Of a stretch of DNA of 64,000 nucleotides, positions 8,433 through 16,819 are shown in pieces. The position numbers and the translations under genes are program-made. Position 1 is the stretch's first letter. The number at the start of each line of letters is the position of its first letter. A model generated the notes under the pieces. That model saw only the letters and a list, made by a program, of their open reading frames with translations, made no database searches and was not told the origin of the DNA. The DNA is from an uncultured Roseovarius sp. (GTDB taxonomy: Bacteria; Pseudomonadota; Alphaproteobacteria; Rhodobacterales; Rhodobacteraceae): contig CANMOU010000002.1 of the NCBI GenBank assembly GCA_947499555.1, forward strand, positions 569,001 through 633,000, in the 5' to 3' direction.

Positions 8433-9656
8433 ATGCGAACTGTCGAATTTCTAAGGTCCAACGCCCCCTGGCTCACGGCGGGTATGGTACTGACTTTCCT
8501 CAGTTCTTTTGGCCAGACCTTCTTCATTTCGATCTTCGCAGGCCATATTCGCGAGGGGTTTGATCTCACCCACGGGCAGTGGGGCGGCATCTATACGCTG
8601 GGCACCGCCGCCTCGGCGCTTGTCATGGTCTGGGCCGGGGGTCTGACCGATCACTTCCGCGTCCGCGCCCTTGCCCCTATCATCCTGATAATGCTTGCCT
8701 TTTCCTGCCTCGCCATGGCCCTTAACCCGGTTTGGTGGGGGCTGATTTTCATTATATTTTTCCTGCGTTTCACCGGTCAGGGCATGACCAGCCACATCGC
8801 CCTTGTCGCCATGTCCCGTTGGTTCATCGCCACAAGGGGCCGCGCACTCTCTATCGCGACCCTGGGCTTTGCCATGGGTGAGGCTCTCTTACCCCTTGTT
8901 TTTGTTGGGTTAATGGCGTTTCTCGATTGGCGCATTCTCTGGCTTTTCGCCGCCGCGATGGCGCTTTTGGGCATCCCCCTGATTCTGCGCCTCCTGCGCG
9001 CCGAACGCACCCCGCAATCCGTCGCCGAAACCAACCAGTCCACCGGCATGCACCACCGCCACTGGACTCGCAATCAGGCCTTAAAACATTGGCTTTTCTG
9101 GTTCATGATCCCCGCCCTTCTCGGCCCGTCCGCCTTCAACACGGCCTTCTTTTTTCACCAGGTTCACTACGCCGATCTGAAGGGCATCAGCCATGTCGAG
9201 CTGGTCGCGATGTACCCGTTCTACACGGCCATCGGAATCGCCGCGATGATCGGGTCTGGCTGGGCGCTTGATCGCTACGGCACCGCGCGCCTGATTCCTT
9301 TCATGCAACTCCCTATGGTCATTGCATTTTTTCTCTTCGCCTATGCAGGATCAACCCCGGTCCTGCTGCTCGGTTTCTTCTTTTTCGCCCTCACCACCGG
9401 CTTCAACACCACCCTCCCAAATGCGTTCTGGGCCGAGTTTTACGGCACGCGTTTTCTTGGCTCCATCAAAGCCATCGCCGCCGCCGTCATGGTCTTCGGC
9501 TCGGCCATCGGTCCGGGGCTCACCGGATATGGGATCGACATCGGTTTAGGCCTTGAAAATCAATACATTTTCGTCGGCCTGTACTTTCTTTTTGCCACGC
9601 TCATGATGATGATCGGCATCTCGCGCGCGCGTGTTTTCCTACCTCGTCCGGCGTAG
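8433..9656 (+). CDS. MFS transporter
   Basis: Inner-membrane major facilitator of 407 residues with about twelve hydrophobic segments. The inter-helix loop motif GGLTDHFRVR lies between helices 2 and 3. A longer polar loop (LRAERTPQSVAETNQS) divides the N- and C-terminal halves at about residues 190-215. The substrate cannot be told from sequence. The start ATG has a weak GAAGG signal. Its last 18 bases overlap the 3' end of the convergent Smr gene, so both ends share sequence and no terminator lies between. Confidence 0.88.
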   Translation: MRTVEFLRSNAPWLTAGMVLTFLSSFGQTFFISIFAGHIREGFDLTHGQWGGIYTLGTAASALVMVWAGGLTDHFRVRALAPIILIMLAFSCLAMALNPVWWGLIFIIFFLRFTGQGMTSHIALVAMSRWFIATRGRALSIATLGFAMGEALLPLVFVGLMAFLDWRILWLFAAAMALLGIPLILRLLRAERTPQSVAETNQSTGMHHRHWTRNQALKHWLFWFMIPALLGPSAFNTAFFFHQVHYADLKGISHVELVAMYPFYTAIGIAAMIGSGWALDRYGTARLIPFMQLPMVIAFFLFAYAGSTPVLLLGFFFFALTTGFNTTLPNAFWAEFYGTRFLGSIKAIAAAVMVFGSAIGPGLTGYGIDIGLGLENQYIFVGLYFLFATLMMMIGISRARVFLPRPA

Positions 9657-10220
9657 ATAAACGTAATACGCCCCACCACCCCCATGCCGCGCATGGGCCT
9701 GTGTGATCTGAAGCACGAGTGAAGACAAAGGTGCCTGACCAAGCCATTGCGGCACCGCATGTCGCAGCACACCGTGGCGGACAGGAATTGGCCCGCCGTT
9801 ATCGGTTTTTTTACCTTTGCCGGTTATGACCAAGACGAGTCGTTTGCCTTCACCATGGGCAGACATAATGAACCGCGTCAGCCGTGGGTGCGCCTGCGCC
9901 AAATTCATGCCGTGAAGATCAATACGGGCCTCGGGTTTGAGCTTTCCAGATTTCAAACGCTGATGCGTTTTCTTGTCTATCCTGATGGGCTGCTGCGCCA
10001 CTTGGTTCTGAACTTGCGGCAGCACGTCGATTTTGGGCGATCCGGATGTGGCAGCCATGCCAACCTGAAACGTCTCGGGTATCAGAAATTTTTTGATAGA
10101 CGGTTGTTTGTGTTCTTCGTTCAGGAAAGTCTCTTTGCGATCAACACCAAGCTTCTCTGTCGTTTTTGCAACCTGTTTCCATAAGGCCAGCTCTTCTGGC
10201 GTGACCTTTCTTCGGCTCAT
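9639..10220 (-). CDS. Smr-domain protein
   Basis: A 193-residue protein with an Smr (small MutS-related) domain in its C-terminal half. DLHGMNLAQAHPRL at about residue 100 and RLVLVITGKGKK at about 130 are the two hallmark motifs, and the C-terminus has HARHGGGGAYYVYLRR. Smr domains are associated with nucleic-acid cleavage; stand-alone bacterial members have been linked to RNA or DNA endonuclease activity. The N-terminus is charged and helical. The start overlaps the mltA stop by ATGA. It is the last gene of a Tim44-like-mltA-smr operon. Confidence 0.88.
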   Translation of the reverse strand: MSRRKVTPEELALWKQVAKTTEKLGVDRKETFLNEEHKQPSIKKFLIPETFQVGMAATSGSPKIDVLPQVQNQVAQQPIRIDKKTHQRLKSGKLKPEARIDLHGMNLAQAHPRLTRFIMSAHGEGKRLVLVITGKGKKTDNGGPIPVRHGVLRHAVPQWLGQAPLSSLVLQITQAHARHGGGGAYYVYLRRTR

Positions 10221-11254
10221 AGATCGGGCTCCGTTTCCATCGCATAGGCGCGTTGGATTGGCAGAAGCGTGATCATTCGACCGGGGTCACGAAGACGACC
10301 TGCCAGTCGTCCGGCCTGATCGCCAGTCCCCATGAAAATGTCTGCTCTTTGCGCACCTTTGATGGCGGAACCGGTATCTTGCGCAATCATCAATCTGCGC
10401 ATGGGATCAGCACCCTCTTTCTCGATCCAGACCGGGGCACCAAGTGGCACGAAAGCTGGATCAACTGCTATTGTCCTGCCGGTCGTAACTGATCTGTTCA
10501 TTGCACCCAGAGGGCCCAGTTCAGGCGGAACAGAGTTGATTTTCCGAAAGAAGACATAAGACGGATTGAACCAGAGAAGCTCTTGTCCCAACGCGGGATT
10601 TCTTCGAACCCAATTCTTGATCACTTGCGCGGATACCTGATGTGGCTCGAAGATCCCGCGCCGGACAAGTTCGGCCCCGATCGAGCGATACTCATGGCCA
10701 TTTGCACCGCCGTAACCCACTCGGAGCATGCGCCCATCCGGCAGCTTGATCCGCCCTGATCCCTGGATCTGCAGAAAGAAGAGCTCAACCGGGTCATCGA
10801 CCCAGGCTATCTCCAGACCTCGGCCGGTCATGACGTTGCCCGTTTCGATAACACGGCGCGGATACCAAAGTTGGTTGTTGGCGATCTCTGGCGGGGTCCG
10901 GTAGACCGGATATCTGTACCTCGAACTCGGATACAACGATCCGCTCAACTCTGGCTCAAAATAGCCAGTGAAAAGCATCGGATCTCCGTCCTCGATAAGA
11001 ACTGGCCTGAAAAAGAGTTCGAAAAAGCCTTTTGCATCTGGTTTTTGTTGGGCAAGCGCACAAAGGGCGGACCAGTCCGGATCTTTCAGATCGGGGCACG
11101 TGACCAGAAAAGCCTCTAGGGCTTTTGCGTGCGTGTCCTTGTCCCAGTCGTTAAGGTCTTTGAAATCAACGACGGTATGTGTGACATCGCTTGAGAATGC
11201 GGCAAGAGAAGAGCTGATCGCTATCAGGGATGCTGCAATCAGTCCCCGAATCAT
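10217..11254 (-). CDS. mltA: Membrane-bound lytic murein transglycosylase A
   Basis: Periplasmic or outer-membrane peptidoglycan-cleaving enzyme of 345 residues. An N-terminal signal peptide (MIRGLIAASLIAISSSLAAF) lacks a clear lipobox cysteine. The MltA domain follows, with LFTGYFEPELSGS near residue 95 and FFLQIQGSGRIKLPDG near 160. The C-terminal 3D domain contains MIAQDTGSAIKGAQRADIF, with the conserved aspartates. The start overlaps the upstream Tim44-like stop by ATGA, and the stop overlaps the next start the same way. Confidence 0.93.
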   Translation of the reverse strand: MIRGLIAASLIAISSSLAAFSSDVTHTVVDFKDLNDWDKDTHAKALEAFLVTCPDLKDPDWSALCALAQQKPDAKGFFELFFRPVLIEDGDPMLFTGYFEPELSGSLYPSSRYRYPVYRTPPEIANNQLWYPRRVIETGNVMTGRGLEIAWVDDPVELFFLQIQGSGRIKLPDGRMLRVGYGGANGHEYRSIGAELVRRGIFEPHQVSAQVIKNWVRRNPALGQELLWFNPSYVFFRKINSVPPELGPLGAMNRSVTTGRTIAVDPAFVPLGAPVWIEKEGADPMRRLMIAQDTGSAIKGAQRADIFMGTGDQAGRLAGRLRDPGRMITLLPIQRAYAMETEPDL

Positions 11255-11913
11255 TCGCCAGTCGCAACGAGGCGCCAGTTAGGATCATCTGCGCCCATGA
11301 CACGTTCAAACGTCCAGCTGTCTTTCTGGCGTTTTGATTGGCCGGGCTTTCCTTCAAGGATCTCGCCGGATGCATCACGCACGACCGACACCAGTTCGCC
11401 AAGAAAGCGCACAGTGATTTCGGAGCGGCCTGTATCGGCGTCAAATTTCGCATCTACAAGACTTGTTTCGCGAACACCGACGAATTCAGCCTCGATCTTC
11501 AAACCCTGTTCCTGGCGCGCATCGACCACCTGAGAAAAGGCTTCAAACACATCTTCTGAGAGGAAGGGCGCGATTTCGTCCAACTGGCCGCGCTCAAATG
11601 CCATCAGGATCCATTCATAGGCCTGTTTGGCACCTTGCAAGAATTCGCTCACCGTAAAGCTTGGTTCGGCGCGCTTCATACTAGAGAGCGCCTCGGCTGC
11701 CTCGCTGTCTTCCGCGACATGGTCCGAGATATCGTAATCCGGGCCACCTTCTATGACTTCAAAATCCTTGCGTCGCGGCGAAGACTCGATACTCTGGCGC
11801 GATTGCGGCGGAGATTCAAATCCGTCACGTGTACCCAGCACGCTCTTAAGCCGCAGGATCAGAAAGATTGCGATCCCGGCCAGCACCAAAAGCTGAAGTA
11901 GCGGCGAATTCAT
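11251..11913 (-). CDS. Tim44/TimA-family membrane-anchored protein
   Basis: A 220-residue protein with one N-terminal membrane segment (LLQLLVLAGIAIFLILRL, residues 5-22). An acidic linker follows, then a Tim44-like domain from about residue 75 (FTVSEFLQGAKQAYEWILMAF, then ISEDVFEAF-like and TVRFLGELVSVV). The family resembles the C-terminal part of mitochondrial Tim44 and is common in alphaproteobacteria; its exact role in bacteria is not settled. It is the first gene of the operon with mltA and smr and is divergent from fxsA. Confidence 0.85.
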   Translation of the reverse strand: MNSPLLQLLVLAGIAIFLILRLKSVLGTRDGFESPPQSRQSIESSPRRKDFEVIEGGPDYDISDHVAEDSEAAEALSSMKRAEPSFTVSEFLQGAKQAYEWILMAFERGQLDEIAPFLSEDVFEAFSQVVDARQEQGLKIEAEFVGVRETSLVDAKFDADTGRSEITVRFLGELVSVVRDASGEILEGKPGQSKRQKDSWTFERVMGADDPNWRLVATGE

Positions 11914-12025
11914 TCGAACCTCTTACAATGTCGAGGATGGAAACATCCCTTGTCCGCACTTATGTAGGTGGTTCACCGGCCCAAGTCCACCTTACGGGGT
12001 CGGTAAAAATAGGGGGTTTCCAATC

Positions 12026-12523
12026 ATGTGGCTATTTCTGGCTTTTCTTGCCGTGCCGCTCATCGAAATCGCTCTTTTTATTCAGATTGGCGGCTGGATC
12101 GGACTTTGGCCAACTCTTGCGATTGTCGTGTTGACGGCAGCCTTGGGAACCATGCTTGTCAAATCGCAGGGTGCTCTCGCTCTTGGGCAACTTCGCTCAT
12201 CTTTTTCCAGGCTGGACGATCCGACCGAACCACTTGCCCATGGGGCCATGATACTTGTCGCGGGTGCGCTTTTGTTGACACCCGGATTCTTTACAGATGC
12301 TCTTGGGTTTGCGTTTTTGATGCCGCCCGTACGCCGATCCGTATTTTCTTATCTGAAGAGACATATCAAAGTGCAGCGCTTTGAAATGGGCGAACAAGCG
12401 CAAACAACCCACAAGCAACATCAGGGCGACTATGACAGCGGTGACGTCATCGAAGCCGATTACCAGGAAGTACATCCGTCGAAAAAGCCAACACATGGAG
12501 ATTCCGGCAGGACTAAGCATTGA
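12026..12523 (+). CDS. fxsA: FxsA-family membrane protein
   Basis: A 165-residue cytoplasmic-membrane protein with an N-terminal hydrophobic pair (MWLFLAFLAVPLIEIALFIQIGGWIGLWPTL region). It has the family segment ALGTMLVKSQGALAL and a third hydrophobic stretch around MILVAGALLLTPGFFTDALG, then a polar tail. E. coli FxsA is known for relieving F-plasmid exclusion of phage T7; its normal role is unclear. It begins 112 bp from the divergent Tim44-like gene, and secB follows 59 bp after its stop. Confidence 0.85.
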   Translation: MWLFLAFLAVPLIEIALFIQIGGWIGLWPTLAIVVLTAALGTMLVKSQGALALGQLRSSFSRLDDPTEPLAHGAMILVAGALLLTPGFFTDALGFAFLMPPVRRSVFSYLKRHIKVQRFEMGEQAQTTHKQHQGDYDSGDVIEADYQEVHPSKKPTHGDSGRTKH

Positions 12524-12582
12524 GGCCTTTTGCACATGCTGTTAAGCCTGCGGCAAATAAGAAAATCGACCCGGAGAACCCA

Positions 12583-13116
12583 ATGGCAGATCAGGAAAAC
12601 GGCGCCGCAAAACCCGACGCAGAAGCACAGCCCAAATCTGGAGAGTTGCCCGCCGGACCTCAGATGAGCGTCTTAACCCAATTCATCCGTGATATGTCTT
12701 TCGAGAATGTCTTGTCGCAAAGAGGTATCGGTGGCGAAGTCACGCCGGATGTTCAGGTCGCGGTCAATCTTGATGCAAAGAAACGGCCAGCTGACAATCA
12801 ATATGAAGTTGCGACCAAGCTTGTTGTTACGTCCCAAAACAAAGCGACCGAGGACAAGTTGTTCCTTCTGGAGCTTGAATATGTCGGGGTCTTCAGTATT
12901 GAGAATGTTCCCGATGATCAGTTGCATCCGTTCTTGTTGATTGAATGCCCTCGGATGCTGTTCCCGTTCATGCGCAGAATTGTCAGTGATATCACACGTG
13001 ACGGTGGCTTCCCACCACTGAATCTTGAGACGATTGATTTTGTTGCTCTTTACCGGAACGAGATCATGCGTCGGCAGGCAGAGATGACACAGAACAAAGC
13101 TGTTCCTGACGCCTGA
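12583..13116 (+). CDS. secB: Protein-export chaperone SecB
   Basis: Cytoplasmic tetrameric chaperone that holds preproteins unfolded for SecA. It has 177 residues. The start is ATG 12583, with GGAG 6 bases upstream. Reading further upstream in frame only adds an unrelated sequence. Typical segments are VLTQFIRDMSFENV, LELEYVGVFSIENV, LLIECPRMLFPFMRRIVSDITRDGGFPPL and the C-terminal FVALYRNEI. It ends 9 bp before the convergent dnaQ stop. Confidence 0.95.
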   Translation: MADQENGAAKPDAEAQPKSGELPAGPQMSVLTQFIRDMSFENVLSQRGIGGEVTPDVQVAVNLDAKKRPADNQYEVATKLVVTSQNKATEDKLFLLELEYVGVFSIENVPDDQLHPFLLIECPRMLFPFMRRIVSDITRDGGFPPLNLETIDFVALYRNEIMRRQAEMTQNKAVPDA

Positions 13117-13125
13117 TGTGAAAGC

Positions 13126-13821
13126 TTAGTTGAACTTTTTCCAGATTGCGTTTTCGCCGAGCCTTTCGACAAAACTGATATGAGCTGCGCGTTCTTCGTC
13201 TGCAATGCGAGGAGGCAATCCCGTTGGCCTTGGTGCGGGTTTCCAAGCCTCTGATCGTGACGCTCCCGCGGAGGTTTCAACATGCGCGTTTGACAGTGCA
13301 AAATCCGGTTGCCGGCCACCGATTAGCTCGAGATAAACCTCGGCTAGGATTTCAGAGTCGAGCAATGCGCCATGCAAGGTTCTGTCTGAGTTGTCGATGC
13401 CAAAGCGACGACAGAGCGCATCAAGAGAGGCCGGTGACCCCGGAAACTTCTTTCGCGCAATCTCAAGCGTATCGATTGCCTGATCGAACGGGAGCTGCGG
13501 CATCTTGAGCCAACCAAGTTCAGCGTTCAGAAATTTCATATCGAAAGCAGCGTTGTGGATCACCAGCTTCGCATCCCCCACAAAATCCAAGAACTCCTGC
13601 GCGATTTTTGCAAACACGGGCTTGTCTCGCAGAAAATCATCGCCCAGGCCATGAACCTCGAACGCTTCTTTTGGCATCGACCGTTCCGGATTGATATATT
13701 GGTGAAACGTTCGTCCGGTCGGCATATGATTCAGAAGCTCAACGCCCCCGATTTCGACTATTCGGTCGCCTTGCTCCGGCTCAAAGCCGGTGGTCTCGGT
13801 ATCAAGAACAATCTCACGCAT
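13126..13821 (-). CDS. dnaQ: DNA polymerase III epsilon subunit (3'-5' proofreading exonuclease)
   Basis: A 231-residue DnaQ exonuclease. Exo I is DTETTGFEPEQGDRIVEIGG at residues 7-26, Exo II is in LVIHNAAFDMKFLNAEL, and Exo III is in the HGALLDSEILAEVYLEL region. It proofreads the replicative polymerase in the cytoplasm. The start overlaps the coaE stop by 8 bases. It is the last gene of the leftward maf-aroE-coaE-dnaQ operon, a grouping conserved near the origin in this order. Confidence 0.95.
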   Translation of the reverse strand: MREIVLDTETTGFEPEQGDRIVEIGGVELLNHMPTGRTFHQYINPERSMPKEAFEVHGLGDDFLRDKPVFAKIAQEFLDFVGDAKLVIHNAAFDMKFLNAELGWLKMPQLPFDQAIDTLEIARKKFPGSPASLDALCRRFGIDNSDRTLHGALLDSEILAEVYLELIGGRQPDFALSNAHVETSAGASRSEAWKPAPRPTGLPPRIADEERAAHISFVERLGENAIWKKFN

Positions 13822-14407
13822 GGCCTAACTTTTCTCTGATCTGACGAATTATGTTCCGAACCTGTTCACGGGCGTGCTCAATGGTGTCGGTCACGATGAC
13901 AAAATCAGACCGTCTTCTCTTTTCCTTGTCTGGAATCTGGTTTGCAAGGATGGATTCAAATTGCGCCTCAGACATCGTGCCTCTCTCCAGAACACGTTTT
14001 CTCTGAACATCAGGGTCGTTCGTCACACAAACCACTGCGTCCATGGATTCATTGGAACCTGTTTCGAACAGAAGGGGGATATCAAATACACAGATTTCTG
14101 ATTTCGTTTGCTGCAAGAAATTCTCGCGGTCTGCCTTCACGAGCGGGTGAACAATTCTCTCAATCTGCTGAAGCGCCTCGGGCGTTTGCTTTAAAATATC
14201 TTTCAGTCTGTCTCGCGAGACGGCACCTTCAACAACCGCTTGAGGAAAGAGTTTAAACATTGGCTCTACAGACAAGCCGTCCTTTGCATAGACGCGTTGA
14301 ACGGCTTCGTCTGCATCCCAGACTGCGCATCCCTCATCCCGGAATATCCGGGCGGTTGTTGATTTACCCATTCCGATGGAACCGGTCAGTCCAAGTCTGA
14401 ATGTCAT
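13814..14407 (-). CDS. coaE: Dephospho-CoA kinase
   Basis: Last enzyme of coenzyme A synthesis: ATP-dependent 3' phosphorylation of dephospho-CoA. It has 197 residues with the P-loop GLTGSIGMGKST at the N-terminus, followed by EGCAVWDADEAV. The lid segment HPLVKADRENF and DIPLLFETG are also present. The start overlaps the aroE stop by ATGA, and the end overlaps the dnaQ start by 8 bases, so translation is coupled along the operon. Confidence 0.95.
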   Translation of the reverse strand: MTFRLGLTGSIGMGKSTTARIFRDEGCAVWDADEAVQRVYAKDGLSVEPMFKLFPQAVVEGAVSRDRLKDILKQTPEALQQIERIVHPLVKADRENFLQQTKSEICVFDIPLLFETGSNESMDAVVCVTNDPDVQRKRVLERGTMSEAQFESILANQIPDKEKRRRSDFVIVTDTIEHAREQVRNIIRQIREKLGHA

Positions 14408-15237
14408 CGGAGAGCCGCCGCGCGAGTCGCTGTATCAACCTCGGGACGGACACCAAACCAACGTTCGAACGCGGGGACAGCTTGATGGAGCAACATGCCC
14501 AGCCCGTCGACCGTGACACATCCCATTTTTTCCGCTTCGGCCAGAAGACGCGTCTTCAAAGGTGCATAAACAAGATCTGTAACCAATGTTCCAGGGCGCA
14601 GACCATCGAGTGGCACCCGCAAAGGTGGCTTTCCCAACATTCCTAGAGATGTTGTATTAACAACCATCGCTGCTTCTTCGAGAATATTGCCGGCCTGAAC
14701 CCAATCAATAACGACAATCCTTTTGCCAAACTCCGTCTTGAGTGCATCTGCGCGGACGCGTGTTCTATTGGCGAGAAAGATCTCAGGAACGCCCGTTTCC
14801 AATAACGCTGAGATAACAGCGCGTGCTGCTCCGCCAGCACCAAGCACCGCCGCGGGGCCACTTTTTGGACTCCACCCAAGAGCATTCTGTTGAAGGTTCC
14901 TGATGAACCCCACACCATCGGTGTTGTCCGCGTGGATTTTACCATCTTTTCGGAAAATCAATGTGTTTGCCGCGCCGATAAGGGTCGCACGATCAGTCAC
15001 GAGATCTGCGATCTCTAGGATCTTTTCTTTGTGCGGAACAGTAATGTTCACACCGACAAAGCCAGCCTTTGGCAGCGATCTTATAACCGTTTCCAGATCG
15101 TCTGAGCCGACATCCATCGGGATGTAATATCCTTGGATCCCATGCGTCTTGAGCCAATGCGTATGAATCTGTGGGGATTTGGAATGGGCGATGGGCGAAC
15201 CGATAACACCTGCCAATGGAATGCGCTGCTCTGTCAT
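14404..15237 (-). CDS. aroE: Shikimate dehydrogenase
   Basis: NADPH-dependent reduction of 3-dehydroshikimate in aromatic amino-acid synthesis. It has 277 residues. N-terminal substrate-binding motifs are GVIGSPIAHSKSPQIH and GVNITVPHKEKIL, the latter with the catalytic lysine. The Rossmann motif is VLGAGGAARAVISAL near residue 130, and the C-terminal DGLGMLLHQAVPAFERWFG is typical. It overlaps maf upstream and coaE downstream by ATGA. Confidence 0.96.
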   Translation of the reverse strand: MTEQRIPLAGVIGSPIAHSKSPQIHTHWLKTHGIQGYYIPMDVGSDDLETVIRSLPKAGFVGVNITVPHKEKILEIADLVTDRATLIGAANTLIFRKDGKIHADNTDGVGFIRNLQQNALGWSPKSGPAAVLGAGGAARAVISALLETGVPEIFLANRTRVRADALKTEFGKRIVVIDWVQAGNILEEAAMVVNTTSLGMLGKPPLRVPLDGLRPGTLVTDLVYAPLKTRLLAEAEKMGCVTVDGLGMLLHQAVPAFERWFGVRPEVDTATRAAALR

Positions 15238-15833
15238 GACTCGATCTCTCCCCTGAGGCTGAGATACGACAGAATTTCCAAGAGAGGCAAACCTAAGACT
15301 GTAAAATAGTCGCCATTGACCTGGGAAAAGAGGCGAACACCTTCTTCTTCAAGTTTGTAGCTGCCGACCGAGTGCTGGATACTTTCCCAATTTCGAGCAA
15401 CATAATTTTGCAGATAATTCTCTGACAGTCGCCGCATCGACATTCTTACCGTTCCAACATGACGCCAAACCGGTTTGCCGAATTCATAAATAACAGCGGC
15501 CGACAGAAGCATGTGCGGTTTGCCATTCATTTCGCGAAGCTGGTGGAGAGCCATTTCTTGGTTTTCGGGTTTCGTCAGGACCTTCCCATCAAAACTTAGA
15601 ACCTGATCGCATCCAAGTGTAAGACGATTTCCAAATTTTGATGAGATTTTTTGAGCTTTCATTTCGGCCAAAGCGTCTGCGATATCTCTTGGTGACGCGT
15701 CCTCTTCCAACATCGCGAGGCGGATCATCTCTTCGTCTATTCTTGGAATTTGTGTTTCAAATTGAACCCCAGCATTTTTCAATAAGGTCTGCCGCGTTAT
15801 AGAGCCAGAAGCGAGGATCAATGTGGGTGACAT
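15234..15833 (-). CDS. maf: Maf-family nucleotide pyrophosphatase
   Basis: A 199-residue Maf/YceF/YhdE-type enzyme that hydrolyses non-canonical or modified nucleoside triphosphates. It opens with LILASGSITRQTLLKNAGV, the family N-terminal motif (usually ASxSxxR). RLTLGCDQVLSFDGKVLTKP and the C-terminal SVGSYKLEEEGVRLF follow. Its substrate subgroup cannot be decided by eye. It is the first gene of the leftward operon and abuts the candidate origin; one DnaA-box-like nonamer overlaps its start codon. Confidence 0.93.
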   Translation of the reverse strand: MSPTLILASGSITRQTLLKNAGVQFETQIPRIDEEMIRLAMLEEDASPRDIADALAEMKAQKISSKFGNRLTLGCDQVLSFDGKVLTKPENQEMALHQLREMNGKPHMLLSAAVIYEFGKPVWRHVGTVRMSMRRLSENYLQNYVARNWESIQHSVGSYKLEEEGVRLFSQVNGDYFTVLGLPLLEILSYLSLRGEIES

Positions 15834-16249
15834 GTGGAAAACCTATCGTGGGACTTTGAACAACTCTTGATTTCTCCATAACCTGAAGAAGCATCATCGA
15901 GGAGCCAATCCAAAACTTCTTCGCTTAAGGAAGTGTTTTGCATTTTCTTCTTGTGTTCATAAGGAAAAAGTCAATGGCGGGACCAATTTGAATTCGTCAA
16001 ACATCTGTCGATTTTACTAACCGATTATCTGACGTAAGATAACTGCTAAACATTTGTTTTTGAATGGATAATTTTACATACTTGGTGGAAGCCTATTCTT
16101 ATCAACATAGTTTTACACACTGCAAAACCCTGTCCAAAAACCTGTGGCTAAACATTTGATCCACAGAAATCAGAAACCCTACTAAATCATCATCCTTTTT
16201 TCTTTTCTTTATTTATTTATTAGGGGAACAGAAAGAACGAGTATATCGA
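15834..16249. other. Candidate chromosomal replication origin (oriC)
   Basis: A 416-bp AT-rich gap between the leftward maf operon and the rightward hemJ-rho side. Nonamers one mismatch from TTATNCACA occur at 15833-15841 (minus, TTTTCCACA), 15954-15962 (minus, TTATGAACA), 16099-16107 (TTATCAACA) and 16111-16119 (TTTTACACA). Two more are at 16143-16151 (minus, TTAGCCACA) and 16157-16165 (TGATCCACA). A T-rich tract at 16196-16222 could be the unwinding element. Neighbouring genes point away on both sides, and parAB with two parS sites lie within 8 kb. None of the boxes is a perfect consensus, so this remains inference. Confidence 0.6.
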
Positions 16250-16699
16250 ATGGCTGACTTCCTGATCTTAACCTATCCCTGGACCAAATCCATTCATATC
16301 ATGGCTGTCATCGCGTGGATGGCGGGCTTGTTTTATTTACCGCGTCTGTTTGTCTATCACGTCGAACAGTCGGAGCCAGGTGATAGTCGAGATGAAATCT
16401 TTCAGACAATGGAACTGAAGCTTCTTCGGGTGATCATGAACCCGGCGATGATCGTCACCTGGGTGATGGGCATCCTCCTTTTGTTGACGCCTGGGGTTGT
16501 CGATTGGTCTTCGGTTTGGCCTTACACCAAGCTTGGCAGTGTTCTTTTGATGACATGGTTTCATCACTGGCTTGGTCGCAGAAGGAAAGACTTCGCTAAT
16601 GGAGTGAATACCCTAGAGGGACGAAAATACCGGATGATGAACGAAGTCCCAACTCTATTGATGGTCGTGATTGTTGTTTCGGTCGTGGTTAAGTTCTGA
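16250..16699 (+). CDS. hemJ: Protoporphyrinogen oxidase HemJ
   Basis: Inner-membrane protein of 149 residues with about four hydrophobic helices, matching the HemJ family that oxidises protoporphyrinogen IX to protoporphyrin IX in heme synthesis. Features include the early YPWTKSIHIMAVIAWMAGLFYLPRLFVYH region, split by the conserved histidine 16. Other features are VMGILLLLTPG, KLGSVLLMTWFHHWLGR and RKYRMMNEVPTLLMV. It lies directly beside the candidate origin and upstream of rho, a placement common in alphaproteobacteria. hemH and hemW are also in this window. Confidence 0.9.
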   Translation: MADFLILTYPWTKSIHIMAVIAWMAGLFYLPRLFVYHVEQSEPGDSRDEIFQTMELKLLRVIMNPAMIVTWVMGILLLLTPGVVDWSSVWPYTKLGSVLLMTWFHHWLGRRRKDFANGVNTLEGRKYRMMNEVPTLLMVVIVVSVVVKF

Positions 16700-16819
16700 T
16701 TGCGTTGACTCAAGCCAGGACAAGCTCTAGAAGTCCCGTTCAGGTCCCCGCCCGGGTAGTCCGTTTCCCATCTCTGAATATATAAGAGCAGGTCCTCGCT
16801 CTGCTTTGAAGGATGTAAC

